Assembly (NCBI GenBank): GCA_910579465.1
Contig: CAJTUB010000003.1
Location: 124,001 to 188,000 of the forward strand
Direction of reading: 5' to 3'
DNA: 64,000 nucleotides
From: an uncultured Lachnospiraceae bacterium
Lineage (GTDB): Bacteria; Bacillota; Clostridia; Lachnospirales; Lachnospiraceae
Part shown: in pieces, positions 17,477-25,942 of the stretch
How positions within the stretch are numbered: position 1 is the stretch's first letter
Layout of the letters: the number at the start of each line of letters is the position of its first letter
Notes under the pieces: model-generated
Database searches by the model: none
Told to the model about the DNA's origin: nothing
What the model saw: only the letters and a program-made list of their open reading frames with translations
Position numbers and translations under genes: made by a program

Positions 17477-17653
17477 TTAGCAGAACTGGTTCGTGTTGCT
17501 GTCATAATGATAGCCGATGCCTGTTAAAGTGAGGACAAGCTCCGCTTCATCGATATCAAGCGCGCGGCAGAGGTCGGCGAGGCTGCTGTAATTGTCCCTC
17601 AGCTCAGTATTGACATAGCTTAAAAGAATTACGGGGTCTTTTGGTAACTTCAA
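17477..17653 (-). CDS. DUF4250 small protein
   Basis: A 58-residue protein on the minus strand between hisF and the carrier gene. The translation begins MKLPKDPVILLSYVNTELRD and ends GYHYDSNTNQFC. This matches what I recall of DUF4250, a small family common in Clostridia (LPKDPxILLSxVNTxLRD start, NQF end). It uses a TTG start preceded by AAAGGAG, which is why an ATG-based search misses it. It is convergent with hisF. Function unknown. Confidence 0.82.
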   Translation of the reverse strand: MKLPKDPVILLSYVNTELRDNYSSLADLCRALDIDEAELVLTLTGIGYHYDSNTNQFC

Positions 17654-17800
17654 GAGAGGCTCCTTTCTGCGTAAAGCGGATGGATTTGCGTATAGTATAA
17701 TTGGTAAAGAATAAAGGAACTACGAGGACACGGCAGCGTAGTCCTGTCATATGTCGATTGTAGCACAGTGGAAGAAGAAAGTAAACAGAAAGGAAATAAA

Positions 17801-18751
17801 ATGGAGCTTGCTAAGATTCTTGCCAATCAGGTTATTGTAATGTTCCTGCTGCTTGCAGCAGGAATCATTTTGTATAAAATTAAGATGATAACAGAGGAAG
17901 GAAACCGCCAGCTGACAAACGTGGTGCTTTATGTGGTTACGCCTCTTCTGATTCTGAACACCTACAGTATGGAGTATGATGCGGCGGTTACAAAAAATAT
18001 GCTGCTTGGCTTTCTGCTTTCTGCAGTCAGCATTGTTCTTGCAATTCTTGTATCGAATATCCTGCGAATCAAAGGGAAAAAGGAAAGCCTTTCTACGGAG
18101 CGCTTCACCGTCATTTTTACAAACTGCGGGTTTATGGGAATACCGCTGGCAGAGGCAGTGTTTGGAAGCATCGGCGTTGTGTATTGTACGACCTATCTGA
18201 CGATGTTTAATCTGTTTGTATGGACCTACGGGCTTGTGCTGATGCGCGGGAAAAGTGCCGGAAAGCAGACGCTTTTGTCACGCATAAAGCCGTTCCTCAC
18301 TCCGACCATGCTCTGTATTGCACTCGGGCTTTTCGTTTATTTTCTGCGGATTCCGCTGCCGGGGCAGCTAAAGTCGGCAGTAGCTTATATTGCTTCCATG
18401 AATACGCCTCTTGCGATGATTGTATCCGGCGTTTATATTGCAAAAAGTGATATTTTTGCTGCGCTGCGCCACGGTAGGGTTTATGTAGTCAGTGCGGTAA
18501 AGTGCATTCTGGTGCCGCTTGTGGTAGTAGCGCTTCTGGCGCCGCTGCCGTTTGATGAAAAGTTGAAAACAACCGTCCTGATTCTGGCCGCCTGTCCGAG
18601 CGCTGCAAACGGCATGCTGTTTGCAAACCGGTTCGGCGGGGATGAGAAGATGGCATCAAACGTGTTCACGCTGACAACGCTGGTAAGCGTGGTCTGTATT
18701 CCGTTGTTTGTAATCCTGTCGCAGTGGCTGGCGACAGAGTTTGTTCCGTAG
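17801..18751 (+). CDS. AEC-family (auxin efflux carrier-like) transporter
   Basis: A 316-residue carrier of the bile/arsenite/riboflavin transporter superfamily. It has about ten hydrophobic segments in two sets of five. Typical family features are VVLYVVTPLLILNTY in the first half, TNCGFMGIPLAEAVFG at the helix-breaking crossover (about 105-120), and CPSAANGMLFANRFGGD in the second half. Family members export organic acids, malate or other small carboxylates; the substrate here is not known. The start at 17801 has AAAGGAAATAAA before it; a GTG at 17768 is in frame but lacks a good RBS. Monocistronic. Confidence 0.88.
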   Translation: MELAKILANQVIVMFLLLAAGIILYKIKMITEEGNRQLTNVVLYVVTPLLILNTYSMEYDAAVTKNMLLGFLLSAVSIVLAILVSNILRIKGKKESLSTERFTVIFTNCGFMGIPLAEAVFGSIGVVYCTTYLTMFNLFVWTYGLVLMRGKSAGKQTLLSRIKPFLTPTMLCIALGLFVYFLRIPLPGQLKSAVAYIASMNTPLAMIVSGVYIAKSDIFAALRHGRVYVVSAVKCILVPLVVVALLAPLPFDEKLKTTVLILAACPSAANGMLFANRFGGDEKMASNVFTLTTLVSVVCIPLFVILSQWLATEFVP

Positions 18752-18810
18752 GGAAGGATTGATGGCATATGATTTTGGTTTTTTAGTACAAAACTTAATA
18801 GCAAAGTTTA

Positions 18811-18839
18811 TTGACTTCTTTTTTTATATTTGTTAAAAT
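18811..18839 (+). promoter_or_regulatory. Promoter for the AT-rich membrane protein gene
   Basis: TTGACT (18811-18816), a 17-bp spacer and TAAAAT (18834-18839), about 145 bp before the start codon at 18983. Confidence 0.6.
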
Positions 18840-18982
18840 GTAAATAAGAGGGAAATTTTCCATTATATATAGAAGTTTTAAGCAGAGTACGAAAGGCTGA
18901 AGAAGTTTTGCAATATAATTATTCAAAACAAAAGAAGGATAAGATTTTCTTATAGGCTTCAAAATGAAAGAGGAAGAATGAT

Positions 18983-19510
18983 ATGGAAGAACTTCAGATA
19001 TTAACAATAATTTCTAATCTTGCAGTTACTGTTAGTATGATAATTGCATTAAAACAGTTATTTTTAATGAAAATTTCGCACCAAGAGGAGTATACTAGAA
19101 ATTTACGACAAGGAACTATAGAATTTTATAATGAGATTAATAAAGAGATTAAAGATTTTACATATGATGTTATTATTAAAAAAATTGATTTAAGTTTAGA
19201 CAAGATAAATAGCGATGAAACTTTGCACAGAAAGGTATGCCGATATCTTTCTTTAATGGAGCGTTTTTCAGCAGGTATAAATGCACATATGTATGATATA
19301 AGGATATTCGATAGAATTCAAGGTAAAACTACTTTATTAATGTATGATGCTTTAAGACCTTATATTCATAGTATTAATGAAAAATATGGTACATATTTTT
19401 ATGGAGAATTTTTTAAGGTTATAAATCAAATAGAGAAAGTTAGAGAAGAAAGATGTAATGCAGGATATAGTAGTAAATCAGAAAATTTTTCAATTTACGA
19501 AAAGAAATAA
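18983..19510 (+). CDS. AT-rich hypothetical membrane-anchored protein (DUF4760-like)
   Basis: 175 residues: an N-terminal membrane helix (about 5-28, ILTIISNLAVTVSMIIALKQLF) and a mainly helical cytoplasmic domain. The order of a helix, a charged stretch, CRYLSLMERFSAGIN and a C-terminal helix recalls DUF4760-type proteins, but I cannot confirm the family. Base composition is far more AT-rich than the flanking genes, with AAA/ATT/TTA codons dominating, which suggests recent acquisition. RBS is GAGGAAG. It sits alone between a carrier gene and pgi. A role in defence or phage immunity is possible but unsupported. Confidence 0.7.
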   Translation: MEELQILTIISNLAVTVSMIIALKQLFLMKISHQEEYTRNLRQGTIEFYNEINKEIKDFTYDVIIKKIDLSLDKINSDETLHRKVCRYLSLMERFSAGINAHMYDIRIFDRIQGKTTLLMYDALRPYIHSINEKYGTYFYGEFFKVINQIEKVREERCNAGYSSKSENFSIYEKK

Positions 19511-19790
19511 AAACTGAGTTCTGTATTTTTTATAACGTTTCTAGTTTCATTAAATCTTTCAAATATATTATTAATTTAGACTATGTTATAATGTTTTATA
19601 TTATAGGAATAAGAATGATAAAGCCTATAGTGAAGTTAGGCATCGTTGTTTAGTTTTCTGCTGGGATATTATGTCTTTTATAAAAAATTCGAGAATCAAA
19701 AAGTATTATATAAAGAATAATATTTTATGGCATGTTAATGTATGTATTGTAATTCGACAAAACAAAATGAGAAAAAATGGATTTATATGC
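19511..19790 (+). other. AT-rich gap with a possible degraded small reading frame
   Basis: A 368-bp gap lies between the hypothetical gene and pgi. The frame from ATG 19616 reads MIKPIVKLGIVV, stop, FSAGILCLL, stop, KIRESKSII, stop: a plausible basic-hydrophobic small membrane protein broken by three in-frame stops. It may be a decayed gene or chance. A TATAAT-like sequence lies just upstream of it. Nothing else is seen before the pgi promoter. Confidence 0.3.
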
Positions 19791-19819
19791 TTGAATTCAA
19801 ATCTGTTTAATAGTATAAT
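19791..19819 (+). promoter_or_regulatory. Sigma-A-like promoter for pgi
   Basis: TTGAAT (19791-19796), a 17-bp spacer and consensus TATAAT (19814-19819), 59 bp before the pgi start. Confidence 0.75.
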
Positions 19820-19878
19820 TTCAAGGTAAGGAGTATTGACTTCGGAGAGAACTCATTTTAAGGAGGTGGAAATCAATT

Positions 19879-21459
19879 ATGATTACCTGGAAAAATTTAG
19901 ATACCATTTCTGCCTATCAGGAGCTGTTAAAGGTGCCGCATGTAAATCTTGCGGAGGCAATGGCAGGGGAGAATGGTGCAGACCGTGTAAAGAAATACAA
20001 GGTTCCTATGGCGGCAGGACTTGCTTTCAATTATGCTGCGAAGCAGGTGGATGATGAGATCCTGGGCGTTCTTGCAAAGCTGGCAGAAGAGACGCAGCTT
20101 GCAGAGAAATTTGAAGCTCTTTACAACGGTGAGGTGATTAATACAGGAGAGAAGCGCATGGTGCTTCATCACATGACCCGCGGACAGTTAGGAGAGGCTG
20201 TCGTGGCTGATGGTGTGGATAAGCGCAGCTTTTATGCAGAACAGCAGCAAAGGATTGCAGAACTGGCAAATAAAGTACACAGTGGTGAAATCAGAAATGC
20301 GGCAGGGGAGAAATTTACTACCGTTGTCCAGATCGGAATCGGCGGCAGCGACCTTGGTCCCCGTGCAATGTATCTTGCCTTGGAGAACTGGGCTAAGGTA
20401 AATAACACATTTAAAATGGAAGCGAAATTCATCAGCAATGTAGACCCTGATGATGCGGCGGCAGTATTGGATACGATTGATGTGGAACATTCTCTTTTCG
20501 TGCTGGTATCCAAGTCCGGTACTACGCTGGAGACTCTGACAAACGAGTCTTTTGTAAAGGATGCTTTAAAGAAGGCAGGTCTGGACGCTTCCAGACATAT
20601 GATTGCTGTTACCAGTGAGACCTCGCCTTTAGCAAAGAGCGATGATTATCTGGCGGCATTCTTTATGGACGATTATATCGGCGGCCGGTTCTCGTCCACC
20701 TCGGGCGTGGGCGGTGCAGTATTGTCCCTGGCGTTCGGACCGGAAGTATTTGCGCAGTTCCTTGATGGTGCGGCGGAGGAAGACAGGCTTGCACAGAACA
20801 AAGACATATTTGCAAATCCTGCAATGCTGGATGCCTTAATCGGGGTTTATGAGCGCAATGTCCTTGGTTACCAGAATACGGCAGTGCTGCCTTACTCCCA
20901 GGCATTGAGCCGTTTCCCTGCGCATCTGCAGCAGCTTGATATGGAATCCAACGGAAAGTCGGTCAACCGTTTCGGGGAGCCTGTAAGCTATTCTACCGGT
21001 CCTGTTATTTTCGGAGAGCCTGGCACGAACGGACAGCATTCGTTCTATCAGTTACTGCATCAGGGTACGGACATTGTTCCTCTGCAGTTTGTCGGGTTTA
21101 AGAGCAGCCAGATGGGTACGGACGTTGTAATCCAGGACAGCACGAGCCAGCAGAAGCTTTGCGCGAATGTTGCAGCGCAGATTGTGGCATTTGCATGCGG
21201 GAAAGCAGATGAAGACCGGAATAAGAGCTTTCAGGGCGGACGACCTTCCAGTATCATTACCGGCGAGCAGCTAACGCCTCGGACACTGGGTGCTCTTTTG
21301 TCTCACTTTGAGAATAAGGTGATGTATCAGGGCTTTGTATGGAATATTAACAGCTTCGACCAGGAGGGCGTGCAGCTCGGCAAGGTTTTGGCAAAGAAGG
21401 TACTCGCCCATGAAACAGAAGGTGCATTGAAAGCATATAGTGATTTGCTGAATATTTAG
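19879..21459 (+). CDS. pgi: Glucose-6-phosphate isomerase
   Basis: Interconverts glucose 6-phosphate and fructose 6-phosphate in glycolysis and gluconeogenesis. The 526 residues carry the PGI signatures: GIGGSDLGPRAMYLALE, VSKSGTTLETLTN (phosphate-binding loop), and the GGRFSSTSGVGG segment with the catalytic Arg region; NGQHSFYQLLHQGTD holds the catalytic His. The length is that of the longer bacterial form. RBS AAGGAGGTGG is near-perfect. Monocistronic with its own promoter; codon use is that of a highly expressed gene, in contrast with the AT-rich island just upstream. Confidence 0.96.
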   Translation: MITWKNLDTISAYQELLKVPHVNLAEAMAGENGADRVKKYKVPMAAGLAFNYAAKQVDDEILGVLAKLAEETQLAEKFEALYNGEVINTGEKRMVLHHMTRGQLGEAVVADGVDKRSFYAEQQQRIAELANKVHSGEIRNAAGEKFTTVVQIGIGGSDLGPRAMYLALENWAKVNNTFKMEAKFISNVDPDDAAAVLDTIDVEHSLFVLVSKSGTTLETLTNESFVKDALKKAGLDASRHMIAVTSETSPLAKSDDYLAAFFMDDYIGGRFSSTSGVGGAVLSLAFGPEVFAQFLDGAAEEDRLAQNKDIFANPAMLDALIGVYERNVLGYQNTAVLPYSQALSRFPAHLQQLDMESNGKSVNRFGEPVSYSTGPVIFGEPGTNGQHSFYQLLHQGTDIVPLQFVGFKSSQMGTDVVIQDSTSQQKLCANVAAQIVAFACGKADEDRNKSFQGGRPSSIITGEQLTPRTLGALLSHFENKVMYQGFVWNINSFDQEGVQLGKVLAKKVLAHETEGALKAYSDLLNI

Positions 21460-21504
21460 GGAAACGCGCGAAAGCGCTTCCCCTGGCTCAGAATGAGAAG
21501 GCAG

Positions 21505-21551
21505 GGAAGCTGCCGCAGGAGCGGATGAAGGTCCGTGAGGCGGCAGCTTCC
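21505..21551 (+). terminator. Strong stem-loop after pgi
   Basis: Perfect 12-bp arms GGAAGCTGCCGC (21505-21516) and GCGGCAGCTTCC (21540-21551), 45 bp after the pgi stop. There is no clear U-tract after it (TTAACC), so it may stabilise the 3' end or be a weak terminator. Confidence 0.5.
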
Positions 21552-21584
21552 TTAACCCATAACTTGAAATTTGAAATAAAAGGG

Positions 21585-21613
21585 TTGACAAATGCTTCTT
21601 TCTAAGGTATAAT
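21585..21613 (+). promoter_or_regulatory. Consensus promoter for tRNA-Gly
   Basis: TTGACA (21585-21590), a 17-bp spacer and TATAAT (21608-21613): both hexamers and the spacing are perfect consensus, as expected for a stable-RNA gene. The tRNA begins 31 bp later. Confidence 0.9.
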
Positions 21614-21643
21614 ATTTTTGCTTGAAGAAAGCAGAGTTACTTT

Positions 21644-21715
21644 GCACGAGTGGCTCAGTGGTGGAGTATCGCCTTGCCAAGGCGAGGGTCGCGGGTTCGA
21701 ATCCCGTCTCGTGCT
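21644..21715 (+). tRNA. tRNA-Gly (anticodon GCC)
   Basis: The acceptor stem GCACGAG (21644-21650) pairs with CTCGTGC (21708-21714), with discriminator T. The anticodon arm is TCGCC-TTGCCAA-GGCGA, giving anticodon GCC, and the T-loop is GGTTCGAATCC. The 3' CCA is not encoded. A consensus promoter precedes it and a strong terminator follows, so it is a single-tRNA unit. Confidence 0.95.
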
Positions 21716-21717
21716 TG

Positions 21718-21760
21718 ATAAAAAGAAAGAGCGGTATGTTATACCGTTCTTTCTTTTTAT
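21718..21760 (+). terminator. Terminator of the tRNA-Gly gene
   Basis: Two 20-nt arms (21718-21737 and 21741-21760) match at 19 of 20 positions around a 3-nt loop; the right arm ends in TTCTTTCTTTTTAT. It starts 3 nt after the tRNA. Confidence 0.9.
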
Positions 21761-21930
21761 TCGAGCCCCGATCCGGGGCTCGAGTTCGAATCTTCTCCGC
21801 TTCGCTCCGGTCCGCCCAGAACCGAGGTCCCCCGGACCTCGTGGGCCGTCTCGTGCTCCCAAAAGCTAAAGACTAGTCAGCAGACCGGTTCTTGTTTTTC
21901 GTGAGCGCTCACGCTCCGGTCGGTGCAGTA
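21761..21930 (+). other. Palindromes and an interrupted copy of the tRNA-Gly 3' end
   Basis: A perfect hairpin CGAGCCCCG-ATC-CGGGGCTCG lies at 21762-21782. Directly after it, GTTCGAATC (21784-21792) and CCGTCTCGTGCT (21846-21857) repeat the T-loop and the last 12 bases of the tRNA-Gly just upstream, but are separated by about 53 nt that contain another hairpin (GAGGTCC-CCC-GGACCTC). Near 21901 lies GTGAGCGCTCAC. This looks like a duplicated tRNA 3' end broken by an insertion, possibly an old attachment-site scar. No integrase is present. Confidence 0.5.
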
Positions 21931-21955
21931 CCGGCATCCCCCGGACGTTGGCGCA

Positions 21956-22318
21956 TTACATAGGTGTTCCTACCTCAATCAAATTACCGTCCAAATCGTA
22001 AAAACGGATTACCTTTTGTCCCCAGCTGTGTGTCATAAGCCGATTGACGTATTGAATCGAGGGATATAATTTTTCCAAATGTTCAATAAATGCTTCTATA
22101 TCTTGTTCTTCAAAATACAGTTCACAAGAATTGCTTTTCGGAATAATATCTTTTCCCAAAAACTTTCTCCAGATTTTTTCATCCTGGAGTGCAAGGCCTT
22201 CCGTTAAAACCATATTGCCATCGTTGTCAAGCACCATATCAAGACCGAACAAATCGTGATAAAATTGTTTCGATTTTTCAATATCTTTAACAACAATCAA
22301 AATATTCTTTAATTTCAT
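21956..22318 (-). CDS. VOC-family (glyoxalase/bleomycin-resistance fold) protein
   Basis: A 120-residue single-domain protein with the paired beta-alpha-beta-beta-beta layout: MKLKNILIVVKDIEKSKQFYHDLFGLDMV at the start and VIRFYDLDGNLIEVGTPM at the end, where the Glu of LIEVG is a usual metal ligand. Substrate cannot be inferred; members include glyoxalases, resistance proteins and dioxygenases. It is more AT-rich than its neighbours and stands alone, convergent with the tRNA region, so it may be part of the same accessory patch. Confidence 0.88.
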   Translation of the reverse strand: MKLKNILIVVKDIEKSKQFYHDLFGLDMVLDNDGNMVLTEGLALQDEKIWRKFLGKDIIPKSNSCELYFEEQDIEAFIEHLEKLYPSIQYVNRLMTHSWGQKVIRFYDLDGNLIEVGTPM

Positions 22319-22428
22319 TGCCGGTATCCCTCCAAATTCCGGTTTGCTGTATTGCTTTATGTCATTATCTTACCACAGATGCATATACAATTCCATAAGA
22401 ATCCTATCAGAATTTGAGAAACCCCAAG

Positions 22429-22458
22429 TTGACACTGTTCCCCTGGATGTGTTATTAT
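22429..22458 (+). promoter_or_regulatory. Promoter for the gene at 22495
   Basis: TTGACA (22429-22434), an 18-bp spacer and TATTAT (22453-22458), 37 bp before the start codon. Confidence 0.6.
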
Positions 22459-22494
22459 TAGAAAACAGAGACTTAATGCAAAGGAGAGACAGGT

Positions 22495-23445
22495 ATGAGC
22501 GTTCGTTTTCATCTTCCGGGGTTACGTTATAATTTTCCGTTGAATATGCTGTTAATTCGTCTGATGGAGAGTTCTCCGCATTTTTTCAGGGAAGGCTTGG
22601 AGATTGCGTCGATGTTCGGCGAGTTTCCGACGTCAAAATGGAACGGCGGAAGATATGCAGGAGGGGACCAGTGTAATGCGGAGTTTATTACCAATGTAAT
22701 TCGGGCAATTAACGCAGAAGGGATTCCGGTCCGCTATACATATACCAATCCGCTTCTGAAGGAGGCGGACCTGGCTGATCCGTACTGTAATTTCTGTATG
22801 AAGGCAGCGGATAACGGGATGAACGAGGTGATTGTGGTCTCCCCGCTGTTAGAGGAATATATCCGTAAAACCTATCCGAATTTTAAGATTACCAGCTCCA
22901 CCTGCAAGGAAATCAAGGATATGGATGCGTTGAATGAGGAGCTTGCAAAGGACTATAATCTTGTAGTGTTGGACTACAATCTGAATAACCAGTTCGAGCT
23001 GCTTTCACAGATTAAGCAGAAGGAAAAGTGCGAGTTTCTGGTGAACAGCTGCTGTATTCCGAACTGCCCGCGCAGAGGCGAGCATTACCGTTTTATAGCA
23101 GAGCAGGAGGAGGTTTTGCTAAAGAACCGAAAGCTCCCGGCAGGGAAGCAGAAGGAGGTCCCGCACTGGTATTGTGAATGGGGCGAAAAGACCTCTCTTT
23201 ATATTTCAAAGAACTATGTAACGCATATTTCACCGGAGGCAATCTGGGAAACCTATGTGCCGATGGGATTCCGGAACTTTAAGTTAGAGGGACGGACGGC
23301 GAATCTGTTCCTTTTGATTGATACGTATGCCTACTATTTTGCGAAGCCGGAATACCGTGACGAGATGCGTCTGGTACTGACGGCAAACCTGGAGGCAAAT
23401 AATGTAATCACAGTAAATAAGCCAAGACGGGGCGTCTGGCCGTAA
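22495..23445 (+). CDS. Peptidase U32-like TIM-barrel protein, unknown function
   Basis: A 316-residue soluble protein. ASMFGEFPTSKWNGGR and the beta-alpha pattern (VIVVSPLLEEYI, LVVLDYNLN) suggest a TIM barrel. Cysteines occur in two clusters, PYCNFC (about 98-103) and CCIPNCPRRGEHY (about 186-198), the latter followed by a WYCEWG. The general plan resembles U32-family proteins such as UbiU/UbiV and TrhP, which use such cysteines for an iron-sulfur cluster, but the classic U32 signature is absent. RBS AAAGGAG. The TPR lipoprotein gene follows at 13 bp and may be cotranscribed. Function not assigned. Confidence 0.7.
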   Translation: MSVRFHLPGLRYNFPLNMLLIRLMESSPHFFREGLEIASMFGEFPTSKWNGGRYAGGDQCNAEFITNVIRAINAEGIPVRYTYTNPLLKEADLADPYCNFCMKAADNGMNEVIVVSPLLEEYIRKTYPNFKITSSTCKEIKDMDALNEELAKDYNLVVLDYNLNNQFELLSQIKQKEKCEFLVNSCCIPNCPRRGEHYRFIAEQEEVLLKNRKLPAGKQKEVPHWYCEWGEKTSLYISKNYVTHISPEAIWETYVPMGFRNFKLEGRTANLFLLIDTYAYYFAKPEYRDEMRLVLTANLEANNVITVNKPRRGVWP

Positions 23446-23458
23446 GCAGGAGGGTGTT

Positions 23459-24640
23459 ATGCGGTTGCGTTATCGTTATTTGACCGCGGCAGCGGGGTTC
23501 TGTCTGCTGGTAGTTTTGTCCGGTTCCTGCCAAAAGGCAGGAGCGTATTACGAGGACGGCAGGGAAGCGTTTGCCGTCGGCGAGTATGAAACAGCGCTTT
23601 TGCGTTTCGGGCAGGCATTGGAGGAGAATCCGAATAAGGCGGAGTATTATATCGAGCAGGGCTTTGCCTATACTGCACTGGGACAGTACGAGGAAGCTCG
23701 TACTGCGTTCGGACATGCGGTAGTAGAGCAGGACCAGGAGCTTGTAAGGAAGAACAATAAGCGGGCATGGCGCGGCATCGGGATTTCGTATTATAAAGAA
23801 GGCAGCTATGCTGCGGCAAAGGAATATCTGGAAAAGGCGCTTGGGGAGGAGCTTTTGCCGGAGCTGGACACAGATATCCGGATGTATCTTGCGCGTGCAA
23901 TGGAATGCGAGGGCGACTATGCGGCTGCCGCCGCAGTGTACGATACCCTGCTTGCGGAGGAGCCGGACTATGCGGAGGGATATCGTGCGAGAGCGTATAT
24001 GAATGAGCTTATCGGCGCCTATGAAAAGAGTCTTTCGGATTATGAGGAAGCAATAAAGCTTCTACCCGGTGATTTTGAGTTATATTTTGGCAAGTACAAT
24101 GTACTGGGGAAGTTAGGAAGGCGGAAGGAGCAGGATGAGCTGCTTACGGTTCTTATGGGAATTGAAAATCCGACCGCAGAGGGCGCCTGGTTTATTGCCA
24201 AGGCTCATTTCTTTCACGGGGACTATGATACGGCGCTGACGGAGTTAAGTACGGCAGTAGAAAACGGCTATGAGGAGGCGCACTATTATATCGGCGAAAT
24301 CTACCGGGAGCGCGCTGATTACGATATGGCAGTACACCATTATACGGCTTATATCGATGGCAGCGGGGCAAAGGATGCGGCTGCGTATAACCAGAAGGCA
24401 ATCTGTCTGGTGCAGATGGGAATGGCGGAGGAAGCTCTGGAAACGGTACTTGCCGGGCAGAAGGTTTCCGATAAGCAGCAGGAGCAGCAGCTTTTCTTCA
24501 ATGAGATAGTAATTCTTGAAAAAACCGGGGATTATAATACAGCATACGAACGGGCAGCGGCATATGTAAAGCGTTATCCGGACGATGCGGCAGGACAGGC
24601 AGAGGCAGAATTTCTTTCCACGAGAGTGAGGCAGGAGTAA
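23459..24640 (+). CDS. TPR-repeat lipoprotein
   Basis: 393 residues. A signal peptide ends in the lipobox-like VLSGSC (Cys around 23). The rest is a run of tetratricopeptide repeats (for example EYETALLRFGQALEENPNKA, GSYAAAKEYLEKAL, GDYAAAAAVYDTLLAEEP, GDYDTALTELSTAVENG, GDYNTAYERAAAYVKRYP), about nine units. It is probably an outer-face scaffold for protein interactions. It starts 13 bp after the U32-like gene (RBS AGGAGGG) and ends 12 bp before hflX, so the three may share a transcript. Confidence 0.88.
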   Translation: MRLRYRYLTAAAGFCLLVVLSGSCQKAGAYYEDGREAFAVGEYETALLRFGQALEENPNKAEYYIEQGFAYTALGQYEEARTAFGHAVVEQDQELVRKNNKRAWRGIGISYYKEGSYAAAKEYLEKALGEELLPELDTDIRMYLARAMECEGDYAAAAAVYDTLLAEEPDYAEGYRARAYMNELIGAYEKSLSDYEEAIKLLPGDFELYFGKYNVLGKLGRRKEQDELLTVLMGIENPTAEGAWFIAKAHFFHGDYDTALTELSTAVENGYEEAHYYIGEIYRERADYDMAVHHYTAYIDGSGAKDAAAYNQKAICLVQMGMAEEALETVLAGQKVSDKQQEQQLFFNEIVILEKTGDYNTAYERAAAYVKRYPDDAAGQAEAEFLSTRVRQE

Positions 24641-24652
24641 AAGAGGACAGAC

Positions 24653-25927
24653 ATGATTGAGAATAAAGAAAGACAGGAGCGCGTTCTATTGGTTGGCGTG
24701 CGTGTTTCCGAGGGAGACGATACGGAGACTTCCCTTTTGGAGCTGGAGGAGCTGGTAAAGACGGCAGGCGCCGAAACGGCAGCAGTTGTGATACAGAACC
24801 GCGAGGCAGTTCATCCGGGGACCTATATCGGAAAGGGAAAGATAGAGGAGGTTGCGGAGCTGCTTGCGTTGCATGAGGCAGACGGGATTGTCTGTGATGA
24901 TGAGCTTTCCCCTGCCCAGATGAAGAATCTGGAGGATGAGCTGGGGTGTAAGGTATTAGACCGGACGATGGTAATTCTGGACATTTTTGCCGGACATGCG
25001 AGAACCAGCGAAGGAAAGCTCCAGGTAGAGCTGGCACAGCTGAAATACCGTTCGACACGCTTAATCGGGAGCCACAGTGCCTTATCCCGTATCGGCGGCG
25101 GAGCGGCGGGCGCTTCAGGTGGTATCGGCACGAGAGGACCCGGCGAGAAAAAGCTGGAGATGGACCGGCGGCTGATTAAGGCGAGGATTGCACAGTTAAG
25201 CAGGGAATTAGAGCAGGTGAAGAAAAACCGTCAGGTAGTACGCTCGATGCGCGAAAGAAACCGGATGCCGGTAATAGCGATTGTCGGGTATACGAACGCA
25301 GGGAAATCAACCCTGCTCAATACGCTGACAGACGCCGGGGTGTTAGAGGAGGATAAGCTGTTTGCGACCCTTGATACGACGACCCGCGTGCTAAAGCTGG
25401 AGAGCGGGGAAGAGGTGCTTTTAACGGATACGGTAGGATTTATCCGGAAGCTGCCGCATCATCTGATTGATGCGTTCCGTTCTACGTTAGAGGAGGCAAA
25501 GTATGCCGACATGATACTGCATGTTGTGGATGCGTCAAATCCGGACGCGGAAGCGCAGATGCACATTGTATATGAAACGCTTGCAAAGCTTGGCGTAACG
25601 GATAAGCCGGTGATTACGGCATTTAATAAGCAGGACCTTGTCACGGAGCAGGAGACGCGCAAGGATTTAAAGTCAGACCGCACCGTACGCATCAGCGCGA
25701 AGCACGGACAGGGGCTTCCGGAGCTTCTGGAGGCAGTGTCGGAGCTTCTGCGCAGGGATAAGGTTTATACGGAGCATGTGTTCCGTTATTCGGAGGGAAA
25801 CCAGCTGGCGCTGATACGGAAGTACGGCGAGCTTCTGGCAGAGGAATATGTGGAGGACGGCATCGCGGTCCGGGCGTATCTTCCGAGAGACCTTTACGGA
25901 CAGATTTTCCGGAATACGCCTGTCTGA
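24653..25927 (+). CDS. hflX: Ribosome-associated GTPase HflX
   Basis: GTPase that binds the 50S subunit and splits stalled or hibernating ribosomes under stress. The 424 residues have the HflX N-terminal domain (YIGKGKIEEVAELL; DDELSPAQMKNLE), the conserved glycine-rich linker GGGAAGASGGIGTRGPGEKK, and the G domain: G1 GYTNAGKSTLLN, G3 DTVGF, G4 NKQD and G5 ISAKHG. The length is typical. It lies 12 bp after the TPR lipoprotein gene. Confidence 0.96.
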   Translation: MIENKERQERVLLVGVRVSEGDDTETSLLELEELVKTAGAETAAVVIQNREAVHPGTYIGKGKIEEVAELLALHEADGIVCDDELSPAQMKNLEDELGCKVLDRTMVILDIFAGHARTSEGKLQVELAQLKYRSTRLIGSHSALSRIGGGAAGASGGIGTRGPGEKKLEMDRRLIKARIAQLSRELEQVKKNRQVVRSMRERNRMPVIAIVGYTNAGKSTLLNTLTDAGVLEEDKLFATLDTTTRVLKLESGEEVLLTDTVGFIRKLPHHLIDAFRSTLEEAKYADMILHVVDASNPDAEAQMHIVYETLAKLGVTDKPVITAFNKQDLVTEQETRKDLKSDRTVRISAKHGQGLPELLEAVSELLRRDKVYTEHVFRYSEGNQLALIRKYGELLAEEYVEDGIAVRAYLPRDLYGQIFRNTPV

Positions 25928-25942
25928 CAGACAGCAGAAAAG

